Shown here in pieces: positions 7,146 through 13,375 of a DNA stretch of 14,557 nt. Below the pieces are notes generated by a model that saw only the letters and a program-made list of their open reading frames with translations, was not told the DNA's origin and did not search any database. Source of the DNA: a bacterium (GTDB lineage Bacteria; Spirochaetota; UBA4802; UBA5550). The position numbers and the translations under genes are program-made. Position 1 is the stretch's first letter. Every line of letters begins with the position of its first letter. The stretch lies in the NCBI GenBank assembly GCA_024224995.1, contig JAAENB010000440.1, forward strand, positions 1 to 14,557, given 5' to 3'.

Positions 7146-7760
7146 TTATATCCCGGCTTTGTTGTACCCGTCGGCAAGGCTGGTGTTAACGTGAATGACA
7201 CCGTCATTTAAATTTTTGAGCGGGTAATCATCGGTTATTTCGGGGAGCTTGTCCGCGTCTGCCTGTTTGTTTAATACTGTTCCGGCAGGGATATACCGTC
7301 CGTTGGGAACCGTTACCCCCATTACGATGCAGCCCGGTTCCACAACACACCCGGAACCCACTTTTGCTTTAAATACCAGGGATTGCATTCCAATAAAAGA
7401 GTTGTCTCCTACGTATGCGGGGCCGTGAACCTGGGCCTGGTGTGCCAGGGAAATTCTTTTGCCAATATAAACGGCATATTTTTTTCCGTCTACTTCTACA
7501 AGGTTTGATTCCACCGGGCGGCCGTTGTGCTCTGTTTCAAGGGCATGGATATTTACCCCATCCTGAACATTTGTCTCGTCTCCAACATGAAGAGGCTGGC
7601 CTTCATCTCCCCGTATGGAAGCAAACGGTGAGACCATTACTTGTTTTCCCAGTATAACATTGCCGATTACCGCAGCAAGTGGGTGTACATAGGCTGTATT
7701 GTCAATCACCGGGTCTACTGCCTCCGGGGCAAAATCCGTAATTACATTTTTGTGTATCAT
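7146..7760 (-). CDS. Gamma-class carbonic anhydrase, Cam subclass
   Basis: Catalyses CO2 + H2O to bicarbonate + H+ as a trimer of left-handed beta-helices. The 204-aa protein keeps every key residue of Methanosarcina Cam (numbered as in Cam, here minus 9 or 10): Arg50 (59), Asp52 (61), Glu53 (62), Gln66 (75), Asp67 (76), zinc/iron ligands His72 (81), His107 (117), His112 (122), and proton-shuttle Glu75 (84) in the acidic loop HALETE. Stretches such as SLAHQAQVHGPA, FIGMQ and GRYIPAGTV are close to Cam, unlike the shorter CamH/YrdA type that lacks the shuttle loop. There is no signal peptide, so it should be cytoplasmic. I chose the ATG at 7760 because GGAG lies 6 nt before it. An upstream in-frame TTG at 7817 is better read as part of a -35 box. 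Probably its own transcription unit. Confidence 0.93.
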   Translation of the reverse strand: MIHKNVITDFAPEAVDPVIDNTAYVHPLAAVIGNVILGKQVMVSPFASIRGDEGQPLHVGDETNVQDGVNIHALETEHNGRPVESNLVEVDGKKYAVYIGKRISLAHQAQVHGPAYVGDNSFIGMQSLVFKAKVGSGCVVEPGCIVMGVTVPNGRYIPAGTVLNKQADADKLPEITDDYPLKNLNDGVIHVNTSLADGYNKAGI

Positions 7761-7786
7761 TTTATTCTCCATTTTTGCTTTTTGAT

Positions 7787-7817
7787 ATCGTATTATGAGG
7801 GGAGAATTTATTGTCAA
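7787..7817 (-). promoter_or_regulatory. Candidate promoter of the carbonic anhydrase gene
   Basis: A perfect TTGACA at 7817-7812 on the minus strand is followed after 19 bp by TACGAT (7792-7787). The spacer is long, and the alternative CATAAT at 7797-7792 is only 14 bp away, so the -10 box is uncertain. The site lies just after the stop of the upstream gene and argues against the TTG at 7817 as a start codon. Confidence 0.42.
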
Positions 7818-7841
7818 TGATTTTATGGCTGTGGAATCCGC

Positions 7842-8822
7842 TTATTCTTTTTGTTTTGAAAGAAGGTAGCACATAAGGTATTCTTCTATGGTTTTTTTGG
7901 GTCCCCTGGAATCCCCCCTGCTTCTGTAGATGGCATTATTCTTGCGGTGACTGAATGATTTAAAGAGCGTCCGGGGGTCGTTTTTATCATATTCAGGGAA
8001 GGCGAACCGGGTTCCGATTACCGATTCCACCTCTTTTGGACTCAATGAGGCTTTTCCCTCTACTTCCATCTTTTCGGACAGGGTTTCCATCTGCTCAAAA
8101 GAAAGTCCCAATAAGAATTCCTGGAGAGAATCGAGATCATCCTGGGCAAACGTATCACTTTCCAGGTATTCGAGCCAGAAGGGGTCCATTTTTTTCGACA
8201 ACATAAATAATTCCGATATTCCCAGCATGGTTCCATAGGCCGGGACCAGTTGTTCCCGTTTCGACCATATATCCGTTAACATTGGGGCGAAATCTTTTAC
8301 CCCATGATCAATTCGATATTCCCATATCTGCGCCAGGAGATACCCGGCTTTTGTTCGTATGGGAAAGGGTATTTTTTTGTCGGAAATAATAGCAATAAAT
8401 ACCTCTTCCGCCATTAACGTAAAAACATTGTTCGATACAATTTTGCGTATTGATTCATCCGATACTTCCAGGTCTGCCACCTCTTTCCTGAGGTATTTAA
8501 GCATTAAAAAAAAGTTTATTTTTGCTATGGAGAAGCTCTGGCCTAATATGGCCTTTGTCGGGATGTGTAATATGAGATCCATGACATCTTTAAGACAGAG
8601 GTTGTCCACCAGGGTTGCTACGGAACGGGACGTGCTTCCCAGGCGCTGCTGTCCCAGGATGGATGGGTATAAGGAAATGGCCTGTCCCAGTTCCAGCAGG
8701 GCATTTTCGTTATTGTCAATGGCGGTAATTTCATATTCCCTGCTTCCCATTTCCGTCAACTTCAGTTTGAAGCGGCTCATTATTTCCTTTTCAGTATTGT
8801 TAAAAACTATGATTTTGTCCAT
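7842..8822 (-). CDS. Helical protein of unknown function (326 aa)
   Basis: I do not recognise a family. From the ATG at 8822 it begins MDKIIVFNNTEKEI. It is mostly predicted helix, with amphipathic stretches at about 70-115 (TLVDNLCLKDVMDLILHIPTK, then INFFLMLKYL) and 130-210 (repeat-like helical pairs around VFIAIISDKK, YLLAQIWEY and MLGISELFML), and a basic C-terminal region (about 285-310, SFSHRKNN and SRGDSRGPKK). No signal peptide or membrane span is evident, so a soluble helical-repeat scaffold is plausible but unproven. A longer reading from an ATG at 8867 is unlikely, because that ATG falls inside the -10 box and has no ribosome site. A weak GGTGG lies about 11 nt before the chosen start. 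The gene is divergent from the M23 peptidase and 81 bp upstream of the carbonic anhydrase start, which has its own candidate promoter. Confidence 0.78.
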   Translation of the reverse strand: MDKIIVFNNTEKEIMSRFKLKLTEMGSREYEITAIDNNENALLELGQAISLYPSILGQQRLGSTSRSVATLVDNLCLKDVMDLILHIPTKAILGQSFSIAKINFFLMLKYLRKEVADLEVSDESIRKIVSNNVFTLMAEEVFIAIISDKKIPFPIRTKAGYLLAQIWEYRIDHGVKDFAPMLTDIWSKREQLVPAYGTMLGISELFMLSKKMDPFWLEYLESDTFAQDDLDSLQEFLLGLSFEQMETLSEKMEVEGKASLSPKEVESVIGTRFAFPEYDKNDPRTLFKSFSHRKNNAIYRSRGDSRGPKKTIEEYLMCYLLSKQKE

Positions 8823-8862
8823 AAAATCTGTTACCACCCGGCTTTTTTTATATCTAACAAAT

Positions 8863-8890
8863 ATCATACAGAATTGTGGGATATTATCAA
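8863..8890 (-). promoter_or_regulatory. Sigma70 promoter of the 326-aa gene
   Basis: On the minus strand, TTGATA (8890-8885), a 16-bp spacer and TATGAT (8868-8863). Transcription would begin near 8856, about 34 nt before the ATG at 8822. The position shows that the more upstream ATG at 8867 is promoter sequence. Confidence 0.6.
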
Positions 8891-8973
8891 GGAATTAATT
8901 CGTTATTGATGAATAATTCATATTATGCCGATATTGTTGATATTATTATTAAACAAGGAGAAACAGAGAAACA

Positions 8974-10053
8974 GTGATACGTGGATACAAAAAAATAGTA
9001 ATTCTTCTTTTGATATTGCTCATTCCGGCAATGTCAAAAAAGCCCGGAAAACCCATTGAAAAAGCGCTTCCAAAAGCAAAAAATTTTATCCGGCTAAAAA
9101 GCGCGAATAAACAAAAACATAAAGTCTTTATTCCCCCTGATTATAAGATGAAACCGGTAAAGATTGCCCGTTTTGAGCATGAACAGATCCATATTGATAT
9201 ATATGCCCGTGCCTTTGCCCAGGGTAATGCCGCCTATGTTGAGATATTTAAAAAAAATAATGATGATAAAAATAATAAGGATCTTACTCTCAGGGTTAAA
9301 CGGTTCGGATTCGACAAATGGAATGTGCCTCTTACGGCTCGTTCCTGGGGATTTCGCGGCCTGTTTGGCATTCACCCGGAATTAAAACCGGGAATAAAAA
9401 AGATTACCATAGAATATTCAATGGGCAATAAAAAGAAGACCGCTGTTTTTCTTGTTAAGATATCAAAGACCTGGTACCGGGTCTATAAAAAAGCCATGAA
9501 TGTGGGCAAATATTCCAATGTCAATTACCATAAAAAACCGGAGGTTATTGCTTTTATTAAAAAATGCACCAAAAAGAAAAGAGCGGTCTTTTCTCAATAC
9601 AGCCCCGACCTGCTGGGTGAGTCTTTTTCCCATCCCAGGAATATGCACTATATTACTTCTCCTTTCTGGTCCAAACGGGTGGTTATGCAGTTTAAAATGA
9701 AAGGCAAGAGAAAGATAAAACTTAAAAGCCGTTCAAAGATTCACCGGGGCCTCGATTTTCGCGGCAACCAGGGCACTCCTGTGTATGCCCTTGCCCCGGG
9801 CAGGGTAGGGCTTGCTGAAGAGCTCTTCTATGAAGGCAATATGGTGATAATTGACCATGGAAATAAAGTTTTTTCTTATTATATGCATCTCCACGGAGTT
9901 GCTGTTAACAAGGACAGGATCGTTACCGGCGGGAACCTCATTGGCTATGTGGGCTCCACCGGTGTCTCTACTGCCGCCCACCTCCACGTTTCCCTGATCA
10001 TCCGCGGCATCCAGGTAGACCCGCTCAGTTTACTTCCGTTACCGATAAGATAG
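8974..10053 (+). CDS. Exported M23-family (LytM-type) zinc metallopeptidase
   Basis: Likely peptidoglycan endopeptidase, or a catalytically altered activator of such enzymes, acting outside the cytoplasm. The 359-aa protein starts at GTG with AAGGAG 13 nt upstream and AGAG nearer. A basic N-terminus (MIRGYKK) and a hydrophobic core (residues 8-20) form a signal peptide or anchor. Residues about 25-235 are a lysine-rich region with beta-strand character and no recognised fold. The M23 domain spans about 235-355: HRGLD gives His257 and Asp261, YYMHLHG gives His305 and His307, and AAHLHV gives His336 and His338. Compared with LytM, zinc ligands are His257, Asp261 and His338, with His305 and His336 catalytic. 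All are present, so it should be active. G.PVYA...G.V and GNMVIIDHG are typical M23 strands. The protein is very basic. A repeat-derived hairpin with a T-run follows the stop. Confidence 0.92.
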   Translation: MIRGYKKIVILLLILLIPAMSKKPGKPIEKALPKAKNFIRLKSANKQKHKVFIPPDYKMKPVKIARFEHEQIHIDIYARAFAQGNAAYVEIFKKNNDDKNNKDLTLRVKRFGFDKWNVPLTARSWGFRGLFGIHPELKPGIKKITIEYSMGNKKKTAVFLVKISKTWYRVYKKAMNVGKYSNVNYHKKPEVIAFIKKCTKKKRAVFSQYSPDLLGESFSHPRNMHYITSPFWSKRVVMQFKMKGKRKIKLKSRSKIHRGLDFRGNQGTPVYALAPGRVGLAEELFYEGNMVIIDHGNKVFSYYMHLHGVAVNKDRIVTGGNLIGYVGSTGVSTAAHLHVSLIIRGIQVDPLSLLPLPIR

Positions 10054-10067
10054 CGGCCTTTGGCCGC
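10053..10067. repeat. GC-rich perfect hairpin at the end of the M23 gene
   Basis: GCGGCC-TTT-GGCCGC begins on the last base of the M23 stop codon. No T-run follows directly. It belongs to the repeat-filled gap before mnmH. Confidence 0.6.
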
Positions 10068-10070
10068 AGT

Positions 10071-10121
10071 TCGATGCTTCGGCTCCGCTCAGCACAGGGG
10101 TTCGAAGTTCGAGGTTTTTTT
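10071..10121 (+). terminator. Candidate intrinsic terminator built from a repeat
   Basis: TCGA-tg-CTTCG (10071-10081) pairs with CGAAG-t-TCGA (10103-10112), followed by GG and seven T (10115-10121). It would end transcription of the M23 gene. The stem has bulges, so efficiency is uncertain. Confidence 0.42.
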
Positions 10122-10185
10122 ACCGCAGGGCGGTTCTTACCGATTACCGGTTACCCGGCCCTCCGGTGTCTGAGCGGAGCCGAAG
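10077..10185. repeat. REP-like inverted repeat spanning the M23-mnmH junction
   Basis: CTTCGGCTCCGCTCAG at 10077-10092 recurs as its exact reverse complement at 10170-10185, two 16-bp arms 77 bp apart. The right arm lies inside the mnmH reading frame and encodes part of its C-terminal tail (LRLRS). The core GCTCCGCTCA also appears at 12094-12103. Motifs of the type CTGAGCGGAGCCGAAG are common dispersed palindromic repeats in many bacteria. Confidence 0.7.
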
Positions 10186-11181
10186 ACCCACTACTTCAAG
10201 AACCTGCCGTACTGTATCTTCCGTGTTGGTGTTCTCTATTTCCGCGATGAACTTCATTTTTTTTAGGGAGTGCTGATATAAGGGGTCGTAGTATTTTTCC
10301 AGGAGTATTTTGGTAAATTCATGGAGTTCCCCTCTGGCGAAGAGCTCTGTGAGAGAGTCCACTGTGGTTTGGCCCAGCCTGGATTTTAGAGTGGCCACAA
10401 TCCCGGGGATATCGTGGGTATCCATATTTTGCGAATATTCCCGTACAGTTATTTCGGCTCTTCGTTCCGGAGCGGCCTGTATCAAAATGACAGGAGCGGT
10501 TTTCATCTGTTCGAAGATTTTTGAGGGGATATGACGATTTCCTACTTTTTTAGATTCACCTTCAATGACGATATACGGCTCTTTTTCCAGTTCTTTGATT
10601 TTATGGAACAGCAGGGTTTCGAATTTTTTCTGGCTGTTTTGAACCAGGCCTATGCCGCCGAAAATGGAGCTGCGGTGCCCGGCCATGGATTCAAGATCAA
10701 TTGAGTTTTTTATCAGCCTGATTATTTCTGTTTTTCCTGTTCCCGTGAGCCCCTGGAGTACAAACAGCCCGGGACGGATTGTTATGTTTTCAAGTGACTC
10801 ATGTACATAGCGCCTGTATCCTTTGTATCCCTGTTTTAATTTATAGACCGGCTTTCCCAGGGAATCTATGAGAGCTGCTATGGACCCCGATCTCATTCCT
10901 CCCCTGGCACAGGTAAAAATGAGATTTTTTCCGGATAACTTGTTGATTTGCTCTATAAGAGAGCTTAGTTTGCCGCCAACTATTTCCGTTCCTTTAAGAA
11001 CCGCTTCATGGCGGCCCGAAAACCGGTAAAGGGTTCCTATTACACTTCTTTCTTCATTGTCAAAGATGGGGATATTCACAGATTCCGGGATATGATCCTC
11101 AAAGTATTCTCCCGGAGAGCGCACATCAATATATACCCGGTTTTCCACTTCCAGGGACTCTTCATAGGTAATTTCTTTCAT
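10144..11181 (-). CDS. mnmH: tRNA 2-selenouridine synthase (rhodanese + P-loop domains)
   Basis: Replaces the sulfur of 2-thiouridine at the wobble position (U34) of Lys, Glu and Gln tRNAs with selenium from selenophosphate, through a geranylated intermediate. The 345 aa are close to the usual length of about 360. The N-terminal rhodanese domain (about 1-130) has IDVRSPGEY and the catalytic Cys91 in TCARGGMRS. Family-specific motifs follow: the P-loop GLTGTGKT (144-151), AGHRSSIFGGIG (167-178) and IEGESKKVG (206-214). The start MKEITYEESL is divergent from the TPR gene and lacks a clear ribosome site. The last 14 or so residues (LRLRSDTGGPGNR) are encoded by a REP-like repeat and look non-native. 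No selD or other selenium gene is in the window, so selenophosphate must come from elsewhere. Confidence 0.95.
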   Translation of the reverse strand: MKEITYEESLEVENRVYIDVRSPGEYFEDHIPESVNIPIFDNEERSVIGTLYRFSGRHEAVLKGTEIVGGKLSSLIEQINKLSGKNLIFTCARGGMRSGSIAALIDSLGKPVYKLKQGYKGYRRYVHESLENITIRPGLFVLQGLTGTGKTEIIRLIKNSIDLESMAGHRSSIFGGIGLVQNSQKKFETLLFHKIKELEKEPYIVIEGESKKVGNRHIPSKIFEQMKTAPVILIQAAPERRAEITVREYSQNMDTHDIPGIVATLKSRLGQTTVDSLTELFARGELHEFTKILLEKYYDPLYQHSLKKMKFIAEIENTNTEDTVRQVLEVVGLRLRSDTGGPGNR

Positions 11182-11245
11182 AATAAGTGACCACTATGTA
11201 CCAAAGGCATTATTGGCAAGCAAAAAAAGATCCTCATTAAAGTTG

Positions 11246-11274
11246 TTGACGAAACGGTTAATATTTGGTATTAT
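11246..11274 (+). promoter_or_regulatory. Sigma70 promoter of the TPR gene
   Basis: TTGACG (11246-11251), exactly 17 bp, TATTAT (11269-11274): 10 of 12 hexamer positions match consensus. Transcription would start near 11281, about 47 nt before the ATG at 11328. Confidence 0.7.
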
Positions 11275-11327
11275 TATAGTGTAGGAAAAAAATAAGATAA
11301 AAAAGTACCTGCCAGGGAGTGATCTTT

Positions 11328-11993
11328 ATGAAAAAGGCGAATTCCGGGGCATTGGATCATATTGGTACTGATGTTCCTGATGAGAACAGAAACGCTGCTG
11401 TTAAATTTTATAATATGGGCGTTTCCCTTCAAAAATACCAGAGCTATGAAGAGGCTCTTGCCCGCTATAATGACGCGGTAATGAAATACCCGGGCTATTG
11501 GGAAGCCTGGAATAATAAAAGTGAAACCCTCTATTATCTTGGCCGCTATAAAGAAGCCCTTATGGCCTGCGACGAAACCCTTACGCTTAATCCCGATTGC
11601 GCTCCTGCCTGGAAGAATAAAGGGCTCATTCTTGAACAATTCAGACAGTACGAAGAGGCTGTTGATGCCTATAGCAAGGCTACAACCCTTTCCCCAAAGT
11701 TCTTTTCCGCGTGGAATCATATGGGAACGGTCCTGTTCTATCTTGGCCGTTACCGGGAAGCTATTGCCGCCTGTGATTGCGCTATTGAGTTAAAGAATGA
11801 TATCCCTGCCGCCTGGTATCACCGCTCCCGGTATTATTCCCTGACCGGTAATAAGAAAAAAGCCCTGGCGGACCTGGCAAAAGCGATCTCTCTTCACCAT
11901 GAATTCGCTATAAAAGCCCGGATCGATAAAAGTTTTTTCAGTTTATGGGATGATGAGGATTTTTTGAACGTGCTGGGAGCTTCGAACTCCTGA
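11328..11993 (+). CDS. Tetratricopeptide repeat protein (221 aa)
   Basis: A protein-interaction scaffold made almost wholly of TPR units. Five repeats of about 34 residues can be counted at roughly 24-57, 58-91, 92-125, 126-159 and 160-193, each with the A/G...Y...A pattern (for example AWNNKSETLYYLGRYKEAL and AWNHMGTVLFYLGRYREAI). They are followed by the common TPR-array cap FAIKARIDKSFFSLWDDEDFLNVL (about 193-216). No signal peptide or membrane segment is seen, so it is probably cytoplasmic; the binding partner is unknown. I chose the ATG at 11328 over the GTG at 11319 because GGAG lies 8 nt before the ATG. It has its own promoter and is divergent from mnmH. A short stem GGAG/CTCC covers the last codons. 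Confidence 0.9.
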   Translation: MKKANSGALDHIGTDVPDENRNAAVKFYNMGVSLQKYQSYEEALARYNDAVMKYPGYWEAWNNKSETLYYLGRYKEALMACDETLTLNPDCAPAWKNKGLILEQFRQYEEAVDAYSKATTLSPKFFSAWNHMGTVLFYLGRYREAIAACDCAIELKNDIPAAWYHRSRYYSLTGNKKKALADLAKAISLHHEFAIKARIDKSFFSLWDDEDFLNVLGASNS

Positions 11994-12051
11994 GTTTTAT
12001 TTCAGGTCAGGAGTCAGGCGCTCTCAAGAAACTTAATTTTGCTTGTGCGCG

Positions 12052-12145
12052 GGCCTTGAAGTAGTATGGGCTCTTTGGATTGCTGCGGAACTCGCTCCGC
12101 TCAAACAGTCCTCACAACCCAAAGAGCCCATACTACTTCAAGGCC
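12052..12145. repeat. Perfect 27-bp inverted repeat (MITE- or REP-like)
   Basis: Arms at 12052-12078 and 12119-12145 are exact reverse complements over 27 bp (left arm begins GGCCTTGAAGTAGTATGGG). After one mismatch, three more pairs extend the stem into the 40-nt loop. The loop holds a GAGCGGAGCGAG-type motif on the minus strand, sharing GCTCCGCTCA with the repeat at 10077-10092. The structure would form a very stable hairpin in RNA from either strand or a DNA cruciform. No T-run adjoins it. Confidence 0.85.
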
Positions 12146-12187
12146 AGATGCAGCTCGCAATACTATTAAGCTTCTGACGTATTTTTT

Positions 12188-12202
12188 CCCCGCTCAGTGG
12201 GG
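12188..12202. repeat. Short hairpin CCCC-GCTCAGT-GGGG
   Basis: A 4-bp GC stem with a 7-nt loop just before the right direct repeat. On the minus strand a run of A follows, so it is not a terminator in that direction. On the plus strand the T-run precedes the stem. Confidence 0.4.
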
Positions 12203-12244
12203 TCAGCTGCTCTTAAGAAACTCTTATTAAATAGGGCTGGTTTC

Positions 12245-12290
12245 CGGGAAGAGAGACGTTGCGTGCAACGTCTCTACGGGCCTTTTCCCG
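12245..12290. repeat. Nested palindrome with AGAGACGTTGC core
   Basis: AGAGACGTTGC (12252-12262) and GCAACGTCTCT (12265-12275) are exact reverse complements around GT. An outer stem CGGGAA (12245-12250) / TTCCCG (12285-12290) encloses them. The AGAGACGTTGC-type core is a widespread class of dispersed bacterial palindromic repeat. It lies 58 bp beyond the stop of the metallopeptidase gene. Confidence 0.75.
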
Positions 12291-12347
12291 AAGATATTGC
12301 CCGGAGCATCTTCGTAAAATAGACCCCGGTATAACCACAGGTGAAAT

Positions 12348-13268
12348 TTAAGGGATTCCCGGACCACCTAAAGCATGGTAGATATCTACAATATCATCAC
12401 TATAGTTGATTCCCATCATCAATCCCGAAAATACCTCGGCAATGAACTCATTTGGATGTTCATTGGCATAGGCACTCACTTCTGCTGAGGTCTCATCTAT
12501 ACGCCCCATAGCATCTTTTAATTGTTTGTAAGTTGGTTTCGATGTAAATGAAGCATACATCTTTTTGTAATCCGAACTGCTGCCGAGCAGCTGGGTATAA
12601 GCGCTCTCATTTAACTTTGTTAATTTCTTCAGATTGACAAGAGCAGTGTAATATGACAGCGCTGCGTACTGATGAAAAATATGCCCCATCTCGTGGAGAA
12701 CTGCAGTGGTTGCCTGTTTCAATTTTGCATCGGATTCCGACCGAGCTTTGTGTTGATCATAAATTTTAGTGGCAACAATTTCTTTTTCAACATGAAGAGC
12801 ATTGGTGCCGAGTACAATCACTCCTTTTGATGATTGCAGCATTGGCAGCAGGAAACCAACGCAGCTTTTTTTATAACTGTGGCAGAAAAATTCAATATTA
12901 TTACCGGGAAACTTAAATCCCTTTGCTTGCACCATCTCCAGTGCAATTCTAATAGCTTCTTTCTTTACTGCAATGTCCGGATCATCACTGGCTGCGTGGA
13001 GCTTAACCGCAACACCTCCCCATTTGTGCTCTTCCACTTTGAGACTTTTTTTTGCCCAGCCCGTACGGTACTTCACATAGAGCCTTTCCAGGTTCTCCTT
13101 TTTTATAAAAGCTTTTTGTTCATTTGCACTCAGGTCTTTGATGACCAGTTCAACTTCCGGCTTACCGGTCAGGGTAATCTTTGCCCCGAAAACCGCTTTT
13201 CCGAAAAAAGAAAAACAAAGAATGAAAATGAAACTACATTGCAAAACAGACTTAAGAAAATTATTCAT
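12348..13268 (-). CDS. Exported zinc metallopeptidase, anthrax-lethal-factor-like zincin
   Basis: The 306-aa protein has an N-terminal signal peptide (hydrophobic 7-26, likely cut after FGA at 27-29). The catalytic helix is HEMGHIFH: zinc ligands His192 and His196, general base Glu193. A second helix, NEFIAEVFSGLM (273-284), resembles the EFFAEAF helix of anthrax lethal factor, whose glutamate is the third zinc ligand; here Glu274 or Glu278 would serve. Cys130 and Cys136 could form a disulfide. The fold is therefore probably an ATLF-like gluzincin, but the substrate is unknown. A lytic, toxin-like or housekeeping role at the envelope are all possible. The ATG follows AGAGAGG by 3 nt, which is rather close. 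It sits 107 bp downstream of another exported or anchored protein on the same strand, a possible pair. A repeat-rich region follows. Confidence 0.82.
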   Translation of the reverse strand: MNNFLKSVLQCSFIFILCFSFFGKAVFGAKITLTGKPEVELVIKDLSANEQKAFIKKENLERLYVKYRTGWAKKSLKVEEHKWGGVAVKLHAASDDPDIAVKKEAIRIALEMVQAKGFKFPGNNIEFFCHSYKKSCVGFLLPMLQSSKGVIVLGTNALHVEKEIVATKIYDQHKARSESDAKLKQATTAVLHEMGHIFHQYAALSYYTALVNLKKLTKLNESAYTQLLGSSSDYKKMYASFTSKPTYKQLKDAMGRIDETSAEVSAYANEHPNEFIAEVFSGLMMGINYSDDIVDIYHALGGPGIP

Positions 13269-13375
13269 AGACCTCTCTCTTTATCGCAAAATAAATTAGT
13301 AAATCCCCGCCAAAAGGAGATTTTTTGATGAAATTAAAGCTATACTTGCGGCAGTGTTTCAATAGTGCAAATGTT

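Larger units (their letters stand above)
12013..12222. repeat. Direct repeats flanking an inverted-repeat element
   Basis: A 21-nt sequence of the form GTCAGnnGCTCTnAAGAAACT occurs at 12013-12033 and again at 12202-12222, with 18 of 21 positions identical and a 189-bp offset. The pair brackets the 27-bp inverted repeat. This could be a duplicated end of a small non-coding element or a local duplication. It lies in the 354-bp gene-free stretch between convergent genes (11994-12347), where I see no reading frame of note. Confidence 0.6.

Noticed and set aside
7062..7840. TGGAATCCGCT occurring on both sides of the carbonic anhydrase gene (about 7062 and 7830), as if marking an insertion
   Set aside because: An 11-mer repeat is expected several times by chance in a window this size, and the flanking bases differ.
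8359..8898. 179-aa plus-strand frame opposite the 326-aa gene
   Set aside because: It is antisense to a better-supported frame with its own promoter and has no ribosome site.
12834..13328. 164-aa plus-strand frame opposite the metallopeptidase
   Set aside because: It is antisense to the signal peptide and N-terminal half of a protein with intact catalytic motifs.
13311..13366. Plus-strand AAAAGGAG followed by an ATG and 13 codons (MKLKLYLRQCFNS)
   Set aside because: The ribosome site is attractive, but the peptide is tiny, unsupported by any homology I know, and lies between two minus-strand genes. It could be a chance match or a gene remnant.
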